In this document: positions 23,338 to 31,538 of the stretch, one piece after another
Position numbering within the stretch: position 1 is the stretch's first letter
How the letters are laid out: the number at the start of each line of letters is the position of its first letter
Source: Bacteroidales bacterium
GTDB taxonomy: Bacteria; Bacteroidota; Bacteroidia; Bacteroidales; UBA932
Direction of reading: 5' to 3'
Assembly (NCBI GenBank): GCA_024693285.1
Contig: JAILLE010000051.1
Location: 1-37,215 of the forward strand
DNA: 37,215 nucleotides
Program-made: the position numbers and the translations under genes
The notes under the pieces: model-generated
Database searches by the model: none
Told to the model about the DNA's origin: nothing
The model's input: only the letters and a program-made list of their open reading frames with translations

Positions 23338-24420
23338 ATGTCGACAGTAGTAACTATTTTTCTAATCGTCGAATATCTTTCTTTCCTTTTTTATGACATT
23401 TATAAAAACCATTCCAGGAGAAATCGTCAAATGGTCATCAGGATGCTGGCGGGATTGACCGGGGCGTTACTTGTTGTCCTTGAGATTGTGAGACAGGGAC
23501 CGGTCGAGATCCGCTATCTTGTCCTGGACATCACGGCCGTGGTGGAGATACTGCTGCTCTATCCCTGTTCTTTCGAAAAGCCGGGCTTCTCTTTTTGCGC
23601 CACGCTCCTGCTTGAGATCGCCTTCGTGATATCATTCGTCTTCTCTCTGTTTGTTCCTTCGGGGAAAGTCTCTTTTCGCTCTGAGAGGATATTCTTTTCC
23701 TACATTGTTGTGCTTGTGGTTTTCTCATGTTATTTCACGACTGTCGCGGCAAAGAGATTCAGCTGTATAAGGTTGTTCTTCCGCAATTCAGCGGTCTGGC
23801 ATAACTTGGAGGATTACTCCCGGTTCATATATTCATTGGTTTTCATGGGTTTGGGAATATATTCACTTTGCTCGGTTCTCTTGCCTGGTAACGCGGGGGT
23901 GGTTATGACTTACACGAGCCTGGCTTTTTTCATGGCTCTGTACGCCGTCTTATACTTAAGGGACATGACCGGGAGGACGTACATGCTCAATCAGGGTACC
24001 GAGAACAAGGTAAAGGAGATCATAAAGGGCAACCTGAGAACATCTGTCATTGATAAAGCTGAGGAAGACAAGAAGATGAACAACCTTTACCGCAGGGTCC
24101 TGATGTATATGAATGAGCAGAGGCCTTACCTTAATCCGTCTTTCTGTATGGAGGATATGTCCGAGGCACTGTACTCGAATAAACTCTATTTATCGCGCAC
24201 AATTAACCTGTTGTCAGGCAGGAACTTCCGTCAATTCATCAATTACCATAGGGTGCAGTATGCGATATCGTTGTTCAAGAAGGATCCACGTTTGAAAGTA
24301 GGGGAGGTCTCCATGATGTCCGGCTTCCATTCCTCCGTTTCTTTCAATATGGCTTTCAAGGTCAACACTGGCCAGACCCCTTCCGAATGGCTGCATGACC
24401 ATGCCTTTGACCGGATGTGA
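23338..24420 (+). CDS. Membrane-anchored AraC-family transcriptional regulator
   Basis: The 360-residue protein has about six membrane helices in residues 1-215 and a C-terminal AraC-type DNA-binding domain (about 250-355). The latter contains FCMEDMSEALYSNKLYLSRT and INLLSGRNFRQFINYHRVQY, then KVGEVSMMSGFHSSVSFNMA, with the usual closing FKVNTGQTPSEW. The start is the ATG at 23338; an in-frame TTG three codons earlier is less likely. Multi-pass AraC regulators of this layout are common in Bacteroidota, and the membrane part is presumed to sense a ligand. It is monocistronic between a terminator and the promoter at 24439; its targets cannot be read from the sequence. Confidence 0.9.
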   Translation: MSTVVTIFLIVEYLSFLFYDIYKNHSRRNRQMVIRMLAGLTGALLVVLEIVRQGPVEIRYLVLDITAVVEILLLYPCSFEKPGFSFCATLLLEIAFVISFVFSLFVPSGKVSFRSERIFFSYIVVLVVFSCYFTTVAAKRFSCIRLFFRNSAVWHNLEDYSRFIYSLVFMGLGIYSLCSVLLPGNAGVVMTYTSLAFFMALYAVLYLRDMTGRTYMLNQGTENKVKEIIKGNLRTSVIDKAEEDKKMNNLYRRVLMYMNEQRPYLNPSFCMEDMSEALYSNKLYLSRTINLLSGRNFRQFINYHRVQYAISLFKKDPRLKVGEVSMMSGFHSSVSFNMAFKVNTGQTPSEWLHDHAFDRM

Positions 24421-24438
24421 TAATAGTGAAGATTTTTT

Positions 24439-24446
24439 TATATTCG
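24439..24446 (+). promoter_or_regulatory. -7-like element TATATTCG(CGTT) for the 24451 gene
   Basis: TATATTCGCGTT ends immediately before the ATG at 24451, leaving four bases between the octamer and the start codon. The 12-base word is identical to that upstream of the HAD operon. A leaderless transcript is likely. Confidence 0.55.
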
Positions 24447-24450
24447 CGTT

Positions 24451-25080
24451 ATGAAAAGATTCATTTTATCCATTCTTTTGGGTGCCATGGTGTTAGCTCC
24501 CGTCGCCGCACAGAGCAGGAAAGCCGTGAAACAAGCGAAAAAGGACACCAAGATTGAGGTCAAGCAGCTTAAGGCCGATGGTTACAAGTCTCTTGACAAT
24601 GTCAAGCTCGATGAGGTGGTTAACCGTTACCTTACCTCTTTATATTCCACCAAGAATTCCACTGAGGTGATTGGAAAAGCTGAGAACAAGGATTTGAACA
24701 TCGCCAAAGCTGAGGCCAGGACCGATGCGCTTTATGGTTATCCGGAGGATGATGTGGTCGATTCATTTTTCGTCTACAAAAAGACGAGGAACAGGTATGA
24801 GGTGGTCTGCTATGCGGTTTTGAAAGGCAGATCAGCCAAGGATGCCTCAAAGGACAGGACCCAGATGCGCAGGCGTTCTGAGGGGACTGAGGCCACGATA
24901 GCCACCGCCAGATCAGAGCAGGAGGCTAAGGAAGCCAAGGCTAAGGAGGATAAGGCCCGGGCCAAGGCTGAAAAAGAAGCCAAGAAGGCTGAGAAGAAGG
25001 CTGAGAAAGCCAGAAAAGATGCCGAGTCCGCAAGACAGAACGCTGTTTCAGCCAGAGAGAAGGTTGATGATTACAGGTAG
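24451..25080 (+). CDS. Exported protein with alanine/lysine-rich coiled-coil tail
   Basis: The 209-residue protein has a signal peptide (MKRFILSILLGAMVLAPVAA, cleaved near AAQS), a basic region (AVKQAKKDTKIEVKQLKADG) and a small globular region (about 45-130, including SFFVYKKTRNRYEVVCYAVL). A long charged helix follows (about 145-205), built from repeats such as KEAKKAEKKAEKARKDAESA that predict a coiled coil. It is probably periplasmic. I do not recognise the family. Its last 10 bases overlap the convergent pseudouridine synthase gene. Confidence 0.82.
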   Translation: MKRFILSILLGAMVLAPVAAQSRKAVKQAKKDTKIEVKQLKADGYKSLDNVKLDEVVNRYLTSLYSTKNSTEVIGKAENKDLNIAKAEARTDALYGYPEDDVVDSFFVYKKTRNRYEVVCYAVLKGRSAKDASKDRTQMRRRSEGTEATIATARSEQEAKEAKAKEDKARAKAEKEAKKAEKKAEKARKDAESARQNAVSAREKVDDYR

Positions 25081-25790
25081 GGTTCTATCCCTTTCCAAGA
25101 GCTAGGAGGTGGCGCGATAATCGTCATCTCCTCTTTTTTTACGGGATGGATGAAACTTATCTCCCTGGAATGGAGGCATATTCCTCCATCCGGATTGGAA
25201 CGTGGAGCTCCATATTTGAGATCCCCTTTAATGATGCAACCCATCGCCGCAAGTTGGCATCTGATCTGATGATGACGGCCTGTCAGCAGCTGGACTGACA
25301 GGAGATGATAGCGCTCTGTCTTTCCGATCACTTTGTACAAGAGCCTGGCTTCTTTCGCGCCTTGTGCGGAGCTGCCGTTCTTCGCGACGAAACTTTTGTT
25401 CATCATCTCATTCCTGATGAGCCAGTCCACGAGTTCCCCTGACTCTTTCTGGGGAGCGTTAAGGCAAAGCGCCCAATAGGTCTTGTGTATATTTCCGGTC
25501 CTGAACATCTCAGATAAACGGGAGAGAGCCTTTGAGGTTTTCGCGAACACCACAATGCCGCTGACAGGCCGATCCAGCCGGTGAGGAACGCCCATAAAGA
25601 CCTTGCCCGGCTTTGAATCCCTCTGGGCAATGAAAGCCTTCAGGGTCTCAGCCAGGCACTCATCCCCGGTCTTGTCCCCCTGGACTATTTCGCCGGGGAC
25701 TTTGTTGAATACGAGGATATGGTTGTCTTCGTGGAGAATCCTTGAAGAGAGGTCCTCGAACTCGTCAGGATCCAGTCTTCTGTATTCCAT
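25071..25790 (-). CDS. RluA-family RNA pseudouridine synthase
   Basis: The 239-residue protein has the RluA catalytic motif HRLDRPVSG with the nucleophilic aspartate D73, the second motif QLLTGRHHQIRCQL, and the KTYWALC and CLHSREISFIHP segments usual in this family. It lacks an N-terminal S4 domain, so it belongs to the short RluA/TruC-like group; the RNA target is unknown. It begins one base after the fabZ stop and is the last gene of the fabH-fabF-fabZ cluster. Confidence 0.92.
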   Translation of the reverse strand: MEYRRLDPDEFEDLSSRILHEDNHILVFNKVPGEIVQGDKTGDECLAETLKAFIAQRDSKPGKVFMGVPHRLDRPVSGIVVFAKTSKALSRLSEMFRTGNIHKTYWALCLNAPQKESGELVDWLIRNEMMNKSFVAKNGSSAQGAKEARLLYKVIGKTERYHLLSVQLLTGRHHQIRCQLAAMGCIIKGDLKYGAPRSNPDGGICLHSREISFIHPVKKEEMTIIAPPPSSWKGIEPYL

Positions 25791-25791
25791 C

Positions 25792-26226
25792 TTATTGCTG
25801 GATAGGGACTAAGGCGAATGAAGGCATTCCCTTGCAGCAGAGCTTTCCGTTGACCTCCAGCTTAGCGGAGCAGAAGAAGAGCAAACCGCGCCTGTCATCA
25901 AGGCTGGCGGTCACCTCACAAACGTCTCCGGGCTTCACGGAGTTTTTGAAACGGACTTTGTCAAGGCCGGCATAGAGGGTGATATGGCCGGGAATCTCGT
26001 CCTTTACCAGGATGGCGCAGCTTTGTGCCATGATCTCGCACAGGATCACTCCTGGAACCACTGGATTGCCAGGGAAGTGGCCTCTGGTGAAGAACTCGTC
26101 TTCCTTGATACGGTATTTGGCGTGGGCCAGACCATTTTCGTCTATATATGCTTCCTCGATAAGGAGCATGGGCTCCCTATGCGGCAGGAATTGCTTGATA
26201 TCTTCTTTGTTAAGAACTTCTGACAT
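25792..26226 (-). CDS. fabZ: 3-hydroxyacyl-ACP dehydratase FabZ
   Basis: FabZ dehydrates 3-hydroxyacyl-ACP in fatty acid elongation. The 144-residue hotdog-fold protein has the catalytic segment TRGHFPGNPVVPGVILCEIM with H50 and E64, and LPHREPMLLIEEA near the N-terminus. The length is usual for the stand-alone enzyme. It starts 12 bases after fabF, as expected for a type II fatty acid synthesis operon. FabA-like isomerase activity cannot be excluded, but the motif order is that of FabZ. Confidence 0.93.
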   Translation of the reverse strand: MSEVLNKEDIKQFLPHREPMLLIEEAYIDENGLAHAKYRIKEDEFFTRGHFPGNPVVPGVILCEIMAQSCAILVKDEIPGHITLYAGLDKVRFKNSVKPGDVCEVTASLDDRRGLLFFCSAKLEVNGKLCCKGMPSFALVPIQQ

Positions 26227-26238
26227 AGCTATTTACTT

Positions 26239-27498
26239 TTAGTCCTCGCATTTTCTGAAAGCGACACAAGCGTCGTGTCCTCCGAATCCGAACGAATCCG
26301 AAATACCCAGAGTCAGGTCTGCCTTGACCGCTACATTAGGGGTGTAATCGAGGTCGCACTCGGGATCGGGGGTGTCCAAGTTGATAGTGGGAGGGCATAT
26401 CCCGTCACGGAGGGCAAGGATCGTCGCTATCGCCTCAGCGGCACCTGCCGCGCCGAACATGTGTCCGGTCATAGACTTGATGGAGCTTATGTGGGCCTTG
26501 TAAGCGAAATCTCCAAGGGCGTTCTTGTAAGCCATAGTTTCAGCGGCATCGTTAAGCTTGGTGCCGGTTCCATGGGCGTTGATGTAGAGATTGTCTTTCT
26601 CCTTGTCGAAATTGGCCTCCTTAAGAGCCAACTCGATACATTTGGCCTGGGTGGTTCCGTCCGGCCTGGGGGCTGTTGAATGGTAGGCGTCGCAGGTATT
26701 GCCATAACCGACCATCTCTCCGAGGATCACGGCTCCACGGGCTTTGGCATGCTCATATTCCTCAAGAATGAGGGCTGCGGAACCGTCTCCCATAACGAAT
26801 CCGGCGCGATTGGCGTTGAAAGGCAATGACGCGTATTTGGGATCGGTTGACCTCGAAAGGGCTTTCAGGTTGGCGAAACCGGCAATTCCGATCGGAATGG
26901 TGGCGTTCTCGCTTCCTCCGGTAATGATAGCGTCGGCATAGCCATGTTTGATGGCCCTGTAGGCCTCACCCATAGCGTTAGTTGAGGTCGCGCAAGCTGT
27001 CACGATGTCGAGACAGGGACCTTCCGCATGGTTGAGAATAGCGATCTGGCCAGCGGCGATATTAGAGATCATCGTAGGAATGAACAGCGGGGAAATCCAC
27101 TGCCCGGAAGGATCATCGATCATCTTGGCCATTTCCCTGTACTGCGTGGCGAAACCTCCGATACCTGATCCGAAATACACTCCGAATCTGAAGGGATCGA
27201 TGTTCTGCCCCTCACCGGTGGAGACGAGACCGGATTGTTTTACGGCCTGATATGCCGCCGCGACACCGAATTGAGTGAACAGGTCCTGCTTACGGATGAA
27301 CGGCTTGTCCATACCATATTCCTCGGCGTGAAACTCCTTTACCTTGCCGGCGATCCTCACGGGAAGCTGCTCGGTGTCCTCGCTCTCGATCACTTCGATA
27401 CCGCAGTAACCGTCGCAAAGGTTTTTCCAGAAAGTGGTGACGTCATTCCCGACAGGGGAGATGACACCCATTCCAGTTATAACTACTCTTTTTTCCAT
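26239..27498 (-). CDS. fabF: 3-oxoacyl-ACP synthase II (FabF)
   Basis: FabF condenses malonyl-ACP with a growing acyl-ACP. The 419-residue protein has the complete thiolase-fold catalytic set: C169 in DIVTACATSTNAMG, H309 in NAHGTGTKLND, K341 and H346 in KSMTGHMFGAAGA, and the closing SDSFGFGGHDACVAF. It lies 57 bases downstream of fabH and 12 bases upstream of fabZ. A -7-like element in the fabH-fabF gap (27532-27539) may give it extra transcription. No acpP gene precedes it here, unlike many bacteria. Confidence 0.95.
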   Translation of the reverse strand: MEKRVVITGMGVISPVGNDVTTFWKNLCDGYCGIEVIESEDTEQLPVRIAGKVKEFHAEEYGMDKPFIRKQDLFTQFGVAAAYQAVKQSGLVSTGEGQNIDPFRFGVYFGSGIGGFATQYREMAKMIDDPSGQWISPLFIPTMISNIAAGQIAILNHAEGPCLDIVTACATSTNAMGEAYRAIKHGYADAIITGGSENATIPIGIAGFANLKALSRSTDPKYASLPFNANRAGFVMGDGSAALILEEYEHAKARGAVILGEMVGYGNTCDAYHSTAPRPDGTTQAKCIELALKEANFDKEKDNLYINAHGTGTKLNDAAETMAYKNALGDFAYKAHISSIKSMTGHMFGAAGAAEAIATILALRDGICPPTINLDTPDPECDLDYTPNVAVKADLTLGISDSFGFGGHDACVAFRKCED

Positions 27499-27531
27499 AT
27501 TGATTATATTATTTGTCTGATAGTCAATCCG

Positions 27532-27539
27532 TAAATATA
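27532..27539 (-). promoter_or_regulatory. -7-like element TATATTTA upstream of fabF
   Basis: On the minus strand TATATTTA (27539 to 27532) differs from the consensus at the last base and lies 33 bases before the fabF ATG at 27498. It may be an internal operon promoter. Confidence 0.4.
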
Positions 27540-27555
27540 ACGATTATTGTTTAAA

Positions 27556-28503
27556 TCACCACTCGAGGACGGCGGCTCCGGAAAGGAGTCCGGCCCCGAA
27601 CGCGCTCAGCACGATGATATCACCTTGCTTGAACAATCCCTTGCGGTTACATTCGTCAAGAAGAATAGGGCAAGAAGCGGAAGATGAGTTGCCATGGTCA
27701 TGGATATTGACAGGGAATCTATCCGCAGGCACCTGCATAAAATCGATGATAGAGTCAATAATCCTTTTATTGGCTTGGTGGACCATGAACCAGGAAACAT
27801 CCTCCTTATTGATGCCTACCTCGTCAAGAAGACTCTTCACACCATTGGTGCAAGCACCGACAGCAAAACGGAATACCTCACGGCCGCGCATCTGGAGCGG
27901 AATGTCAACTTCTGCCTTTTTGATGTAAGGAGTTGATTCCAAGACCCTTCTCATAAATAACTTGTCAGTGTCGGGCTGTGCGTTGAGCTTGGTTCCTTTG
28001 ATGTTGTCTCCTTCCGTCAGCACCACGGCTCCGGCTCCGTCGCCAAAGAGGACACAGGTGGCGCGGTCATCCCAACTTGCCATCCTGGTAGGCTCCTCGA
28101 TGCATGCGATGAGGACATTCTTCACTTTTCCGGCTTTGTAATATGCCTCGGCCATGTCAAGGGCATATATGAATCCCGGACAGGCGCAATTTATGTCGAA
28201 CATGGGACAGCTGAGACCGATTTTCTCAGCCACGACACAACTCATCCCGGGGGTGATATGCTCTGATACGACGTTAGAGACGATGAACAAATCGATATCT
28301 TCTACTCCGAGGCCTGACATCTCCAAAGCCTTCATGGCCGCCTCGGCTCCCAAGTCTTCGAGCTGCTCATCAGAAATGACGTGCCTGGACTTGATCCCTG
28401 TGCGGGTGGTGATCCACTCGTCACTTGTGTCCAGGAACTCGGAGAGCATTTCGTTGGTGACTATTTTCTTCGGAAGAGCGCTTCCGGTTCCAATGATTCT
28501 CAT
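27556..28503 (-). CDS. fabH: 3-oxoacyl-ACP synthase III (FabH)
   Basis: FabH starts fatty acid synthesis by condensing an acyl-CoA primer with malonyl-ACP. The 315-residue protein contains the catalytic triad Cys108 (NCACPGFIYAL), His242 (WFMVHQANKRI) and Asn272 (HDHGNSSSASCP), and the N-terminal TSDEWITTRTGIKSRH segment. The Bacteroidota enzyme often uses branched primers, but specificity is not visible here. It is the first gene of fabH-fabF-fabZ-rluA-like, with a TAATTTCGCG promoter element upstream and a divergent LytTR gene. Confidence 0.94.
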   Translation of the reverse strand: MRIIGTGSALPKKIVTNEMLSEFLDTSDEWITTRTGIKSRHVISDEQLEDLGAEAAMKALEMSGLGVEDIDLFIVSNVVSEHITPGMSCVVAEKIGLSCPMFDINCACPGFIYALDMAEAYYKAGKVKNVLIACIEEPTRMASWDDRATCVLFGDGAGAVVLTEGDNIKGTKLNAQPDTDKLFMRRVLESTPYIKKAEVDIPLQMRGREVFRFAVGACTNGVKSLLDEVGINKEDVSWFMVHQANKRIIDSIIDFMQVPADRFPVNIHDHGNSSSASCPILLDECNRKGLFKQGDIIVLSAFGAGLLSGAAVLEW

Positions 28504-28525
28504 ATTTCTTTTTTGTTTTCGGTCG

Positions 28526-28533
28526 CGAAATTA
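28526..28533 (-). promoter_or_regulatory. -7-like element TAATTTCG(CG) for fabH
   Basis: On the minus strand TAATTTCG (28533 to 28526), followed by CG, lies 22 bases before the fabH ATG at 28503. It belongs to the TAnnTTCGCG group seen at four other starts in the window. Confidence 0.5.
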
Positions 28534-28560
28534 CCAATCTTCCGGCCGGGTTCAAAATAA

Positions 28561-28630
28561 TTGTGGTGAATACTTCCCTTTGCGCATGATATTTAGTAAG
28601 AAGTGGTGAATTAGCGGCATTTGTGGTGAA
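28561..28630 (+). promoter_or_regulatory. Three phased direct repeats (T/A)(T/A)GTGGTGAA upstream of a LytTR gene
   Basis: TTGTGGTGAA occurs at 28561-28570 and 28621-28630, and AAGTGGTGAA at 28601-28610. The offsets are 40 and 20 bases, whole numbers of helical turns. LytTR regulators usually bind direct repeats of about nine bases about two turns apart. The array ends 32 bases upstream of the TATATTTG of the LytTR gene and may be its own operator; binding is inferred. Confidence 0.5.
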
Positions 28631-28662
28631 ATACTAGGATGCCTATATTCCGAAATAAGTGT

Positions 28663-28670
28663 TATATTTG
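28663..28670 (+). promoter_or_regulatory. -7 element TATATTTG for the 28689 LytTR gene
   Basis: A full TATATTTG match lies 18 bases before the ATG at 28689. GAGGAAG (28679-28685) precedes the ATG as a possible ribosome-binding site, which helps to fix this start. Confidence 0.6.
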
Positions 28671-28688
28671 CAATCCCGAGGAAGAAAT

Positions 28689-29576
28689 ATGGCAATTACC
28701 AACCAGATTCCTGATTATTTTAGGGAGAAATACCAGTTGATTTACACCGTGACTTTCGCGGCGTTCTTCTCGATTGTGTTCCTGCTTCTCAGCTTACCAT
28801 TTTCCCACAATAGTTGGATGGCCCTCGGGAATTCCAAGTTTTTTGCCTTCACCGTCCTTTTCGCCGCCGGATCACTGACGTTTGTCGCTTTGAGCCGATA
28901 TTTGATGTATAGGACCAGGAAGGTTCTGAGAATGACTTACTTGGGTTACGTGGCATGGTGTGTTGCCGAAGTTATAATAATCTGCCTGGCATATTCGTTC
29001 ATCACGGTTCCGATCACCGGAATAGGATGGGACCAGTTTCCTGAGACTCTTGGGAACGCCCTTCTTTATGGTGTTATATCCCTAATCATTCCGTACATCC
29101 TTGCGGGTATGTATTTCGCCTTGCAGGACAAGAATCAGACGATCCGTCTGATGAACTATGGCAATGTCGTCTTGGACGAGAATGTGCTCCCGTCTCGGCT
29201 GGAGAAGATAACTCTGTTCGACAATAGCGGGAATCTGAAGCTTGTCGTCAGCGCTTCCAGCCTATATTATTTGGAATCTGACGACAACTACATCATTGTC
29301 CGTTACACCGACAGCCGGGGCGACCTCAAGCGCTACATGATCCGCAGCAAGATGAAGACTGTGGAAGAGAGTTTCCGGGGTAGCAGTCTGGTGCGTTGCC
29401 ACCGGAAATACCTGGTGAATATGGATAAGGTCAAGGTGCTCAGAAAGGAGAAAGACGGCTATGAACTCGATTTAGACAATGATACCATTCCTCCTATTCC
29501 TGTCTCCAAGACGTATGAGGGCAATGTCCTCGCAAGTTTCAATAACTCCCTCTTATCTCGTCAGCCTGTCAAGTGA
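28689..29576 (+). CDS. Membrane-anchored LytTR transcriptional regulator
   Basis: The 295-residue protein has four predicted helices (about 16-38, 50-70, 84-107, 120-146), a linker and a C-terminal LytTR domain (about 185-285). The domain contains LVVSASSLYYLESDDNYIIV, SLVRCHRKYLVNMDKVKVL and PPIPVSKTYEGNVLA. It lacks a receiver domain. I chose the ATG at 28689 rather than an in-frame GTG ten codons upstream, because the GTG overlaps the -7 element. Three phased direct repeats upstream may be its binding site. Its last 24 bases overlap the convergent nucleoside phosphorylase gene. The ligand and targets are unknown. Confidence 0.9.
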   Translation: MAITNQIPDYFREKYQLIYTVTFAAFFSIVFLLLSLPFSHNSWMALGNSKFFAFTVLFAAGSLTFVALSRYLMYRTRKVLRMTYLGYVAWCVAEVIIICLAYSFITVPITGIGWDQFPETLGNALLYGVISLIIPYILAGMYFALQDKNQTIRLMNYGNVVLDENVLPSRLEKITLFDNSGNLKLVVSASSLYYLESDDNYIIVRYTDSRGDLKRYMIRSKMKTVEESFRGSSLVRCHRKYLVNMDKVKVLRKEKDGYELDLDNDTIPPIPVSKTYEGNVLASFNNSLLSRQPVK

Positions 29577-30422
29577 CAACTCCACCAACTGACGGACCAT
29601 TGCCTTGTAGTCCGGGTTACTGCTCTTGAGATAGCGGTTGGCTATCGCGCAGCAAATGGTTCCGGCCTTGTGGCCCAAGTGCTTTGCCAGACCGGCGACA
29701 GCGGATCCTTCCATCTCAAAGTTGGTGATCCTGTATTCCCCGAACCTGAATGTCTCGAATTTCTCAAGCATGTCCGGCATGGCGAGACCGAGCCTGACGA
29801 CTCGTCCTTGTGGACCGTAAAAACCTGGAGCAGAGAGGGTGATACCCTTTACCGAGCAGTCCTCAAACCTGCTGATCAGGTCATCGCTCGCTTTGATGAA
29901 ATAAGGTGAGGGGAGGTGCTTGTCCCAACCTGTATGCTCCTTGAAAGCATCTTCCATCTGCTGGTTTGTGATCAGCTCCCTATTGGCATACCAATTAAGG
30001 AGACCGTCACAACCGATGGAGTAGTGGGAGAATATGGGTGATCCGATCGGGATGTCAGGTTGTATGGCTCCGGTAGTACCGATCCTGAGGATCGTCAGTT
30101 CCCTATGTTCAGCTTTGGGCTCCCGGGTCTGGAAATCCACATTGGCGAGAGCGTCCAATTCTGTCAAAACTATGTCGCAATTATCCGTGCCTATTCCTGT
30201 TGACAGGGCGGTCAAGCGCTTCCCGTTATAGTTGCCGGTGATGGAGACGAACTCCCTGCTGGCGTGACGGAACTCTACGTCAGAGAGATAATAACCGATC
30301 ATATCCACCCTGCCCGGGTCGCCTACAAGTATCACTGTATCAGCGAGTTCCTCTGGTCTCATATGGATGTGGAACGCAGATCCGTCGTCGTTGATGATGA
30401 GTTCTGATTCAGCTATTCTCAT
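29553..30422 (-). CDS. Nucleoside phosphorylase (uridine phosphorylase-like)
   Basis: The 289-residue enzyme belongs to the PNP/UDP phosphorylase family, which cleaves nucleosides with phosphate to free base and ribose-1-phosphate. Visible motifs are ILVGDPGRVDMIGYYLSD (phosphate-binding loop), STGIGTDNCDIVLTELDALA, RIGTTGAIQPDIPIGSP and ITNFEMEGSAVAGLA, with the glutamates that bind the ribose. The length slightly exceeds E. coli Udp (253). A consensus TATATTTG promoter lies upstream, back to back with the DUF4293 promoter. Base specificity, uridine versus purine, is not certain. Confidence 0.9.
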   Translation of the reverse strand: MRIAESELIINDDGSAFHIHMRPEELADTVILVGDPGRVDMIGYYLSDVEFRHASREFVSITGNYNGKRLTALSTGIGTDNCDIVLTELDALANVDFQTREPKAEHRELTILRIGTTGAIQPDIPIGSPIFSHYSIGCDGLLNWYANRELITNQQMEDAFKEHTGWDKHLPSPYFIKASDDLISRFEDCSVKGITLSAPGFYGPQGRVVRLGLAMPDMLEKFETFRFGEYRITNFEMEGSAVAGLAKHLGHKAGTICCAIANRYLKSSNPDYKAMVRQLVELSLDRLTR

Positions 30423-30447
30423 GTTGTCTTTAGTTTTATGTGGATTT

Positions 30448-30455
30448 CAAATATA
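30448..30455 (-). promoter_or_regulatory. -7 element TATATTTG for the nucleoside phosphorylase gene
   Basis: On the minus strand TATATTTG (30455 to 30448) lies 25 bases before the ATG at 30422. It is divergent from, and 21 bases away from, the element at 30477. Confidence 0.58.
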
Positions 30456-30476
30456 AGAAATTTCGATGGAATTCAC

Positions 30477-30484
30477 TATTTTCG
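30477..30484 (+). promoter_or_regulatory. -7-like element TATTTTCG(CG) for the DUF4293 gene
   Basis: TATTTTCGCG lies just before the ATG at 30492, with 7 bases between the octamer and the start codon. It is another member of the TAnnTTCGCG group with a very short leader. Confidence 0.5.
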
Positions 30485-30491
30485 CGTCACT

Positions 30492-30929
30492 ATGTGGCAA
30501 AGAATCCAGACATTGTATCTCGCGATCGCGACCGCTTTGGTCGTGACGCTTTTCTTTTGTGTGAAATCTTTTATGTTGGGCCCTGGCGGTGCTCATATCG
30601 ATGAAGTCAAGTACATCAGTTTCATCCCTTACACCATCCTATTGGTGATAGCGACGATTCTTCAGGTCATCGCCTTGTTCACGTTCAATGTGAGAGTGCT
30701 TCAGATGCGCACCGCGGTCCTGTCAGCTCTCATCCTGATCGGTCTTCAGGGTTGGCTGGTGTTTGATTATCTGACGGCTGCGGACGGTGTCCTTTTCCGC
30801 TGGACGACCATATTACCGCTATTGGCGGCTATTCTTGATTTCATGGCTGCCAGGCGTATATTGAGGGATCAGTTGCTTGTCGAAAGCATTTCACGCCTTC
30901 GCTCCCGGAAGAAGAACGGGAAGCTTTAA
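30492..30929 (+). CDS. DUF4293 family membrane protein
   Basis: The 145-residue protein begins MWQRIQTLYLAIATALV, the characteristic start of Bacteroidota DUF4293 proteins, and has four membrane helices (about 7-27, 46-66, 74-93, 97-115) with a basic C-terminal tail (SRLRSRKKNGKL). The family start decides the ATG at 30492; an upstream in-frame ATG at 30438 would add a segment covering the promoter element. The stop directly abuts the stop of the convergent yidD gene, with no base between. Function of the family is unknown. Confidence 0.88.
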   Translation: MWQRIQTLYLAIATALVVTLFFCVKSFMLGPGGAHIDEVKYISFIPYTILLVIATILQVIALFTFNVRVLQMRTAVLSALILIGLQGWLVFDYLTAADGVLFRWTTILPLLAAILDFMAARRILRDQLLVESISRLRSRKKNGKL

Positions 30930-31190
30930 TCAAGGAACCGGGTCGTAGCCGCTGCCGCCCCACGGGTTACAGCGAAGGACCCTCCAGACAGTCAGATACA
31001 ATCCTTTGAACGGTCCCCATTTGCGGAACGCCTCAATGGCGTAGGTCGAGCAGGAAGGCTCGAAACGGCAAGTCTTGGGAATATAAGGACCGATACACTT
31101 GCGGTAGAACCAGATAAGGGCAAGGAAGGGGGCGGACAAGACGTCCCTCACAACCTTGCGCCAATGAGGTATGCTATAACTGTCTTTCAT
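30930..31190 (-). CDS. yidD: Membrane protein insertion efficiency factor YidD
   Basis: The 86-residue protein has the family pattern SAPFLALIWFYRKCIGPYIP, CRFEPSCSTYAIEAFRKWG and LRCNPWGGSGYDPVP, with the three conserved cysteines. YidD sits on the inner face of the membrane and assists YidC-dependent insertion. It overlaps rnpA by 17 bases, the usual rnpA-yidD arrangement, but yidC and rpmH are not next to it in this window. Confidence 0.95.
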   Translation of the reverse strand: MKDSYSIPHWRKVVRDVLSAPFLALIWFYRKCIGPYIPKTCRFEPSCSTYAIEAFRKWGPFKGLYLTVWRVLRCNPWGGSGYDPVP

Positions 31191-31533
31191 CTGCCACTTT
31201 TTTCAGAATCTCGGCGACTTCTTCCTTAATGGTCTGGAAATCATTTATTTCCTTAGAATTGTATAAGAACAGTATGTCCGTTGAAGATGGCCCGAGTATG
31301 GATTTTTGAGTCCGATAGGCTTCTCTCAAACGGCGCTTGAGAAGATTCCTTTTTACCGCTCTTTTGAAAAAGCGTTTCGGCACGGAGACCATGATCCTGT
31401 TCGGCCCCTCGGAGGTTTCGTTCCAGAGATAGCAATATTTAAGGCCGCGCGAGAAACCCCAGCGGCCCTTTGACATCAGAGCCGAAACCGCGATCTTGCC
31501 CCTAAGACGCTCTGATTTCGGTAAGGTGTCCAT
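31174..31533 (-). CDS. rnpA: Ribonuclease P protein component
   Basis: RnpA is the protein subunit that helps the RNase P RNA process pre-tRNA 5' ends. The 119-residue protein has the N-terminal LPKSERLRGKIAVSALM and the conserved RNA-binding RNR-type helix RFFKRAVKRNLLKRRLREAY. It lies 5 bases after hemD and overlaps yidD. In many bacteria rnpA follows rpmH near the origin; here it follows hemD, an arrangement common in Bacteroidota. Confidence 0.94.
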   Translation of the reverse strand: MDTLPKSERLRGKIAVSALMSKGRWGFSRGLKYCYLWNETSEGPNRIMVSVPKRFFKRAVKRNLLKRRLREAYRTQKSILGPSSTDILFLYNSKEINDFQTIKEEVAEILKKVADERQL

Positions 31534-31538
31534 TTTAT

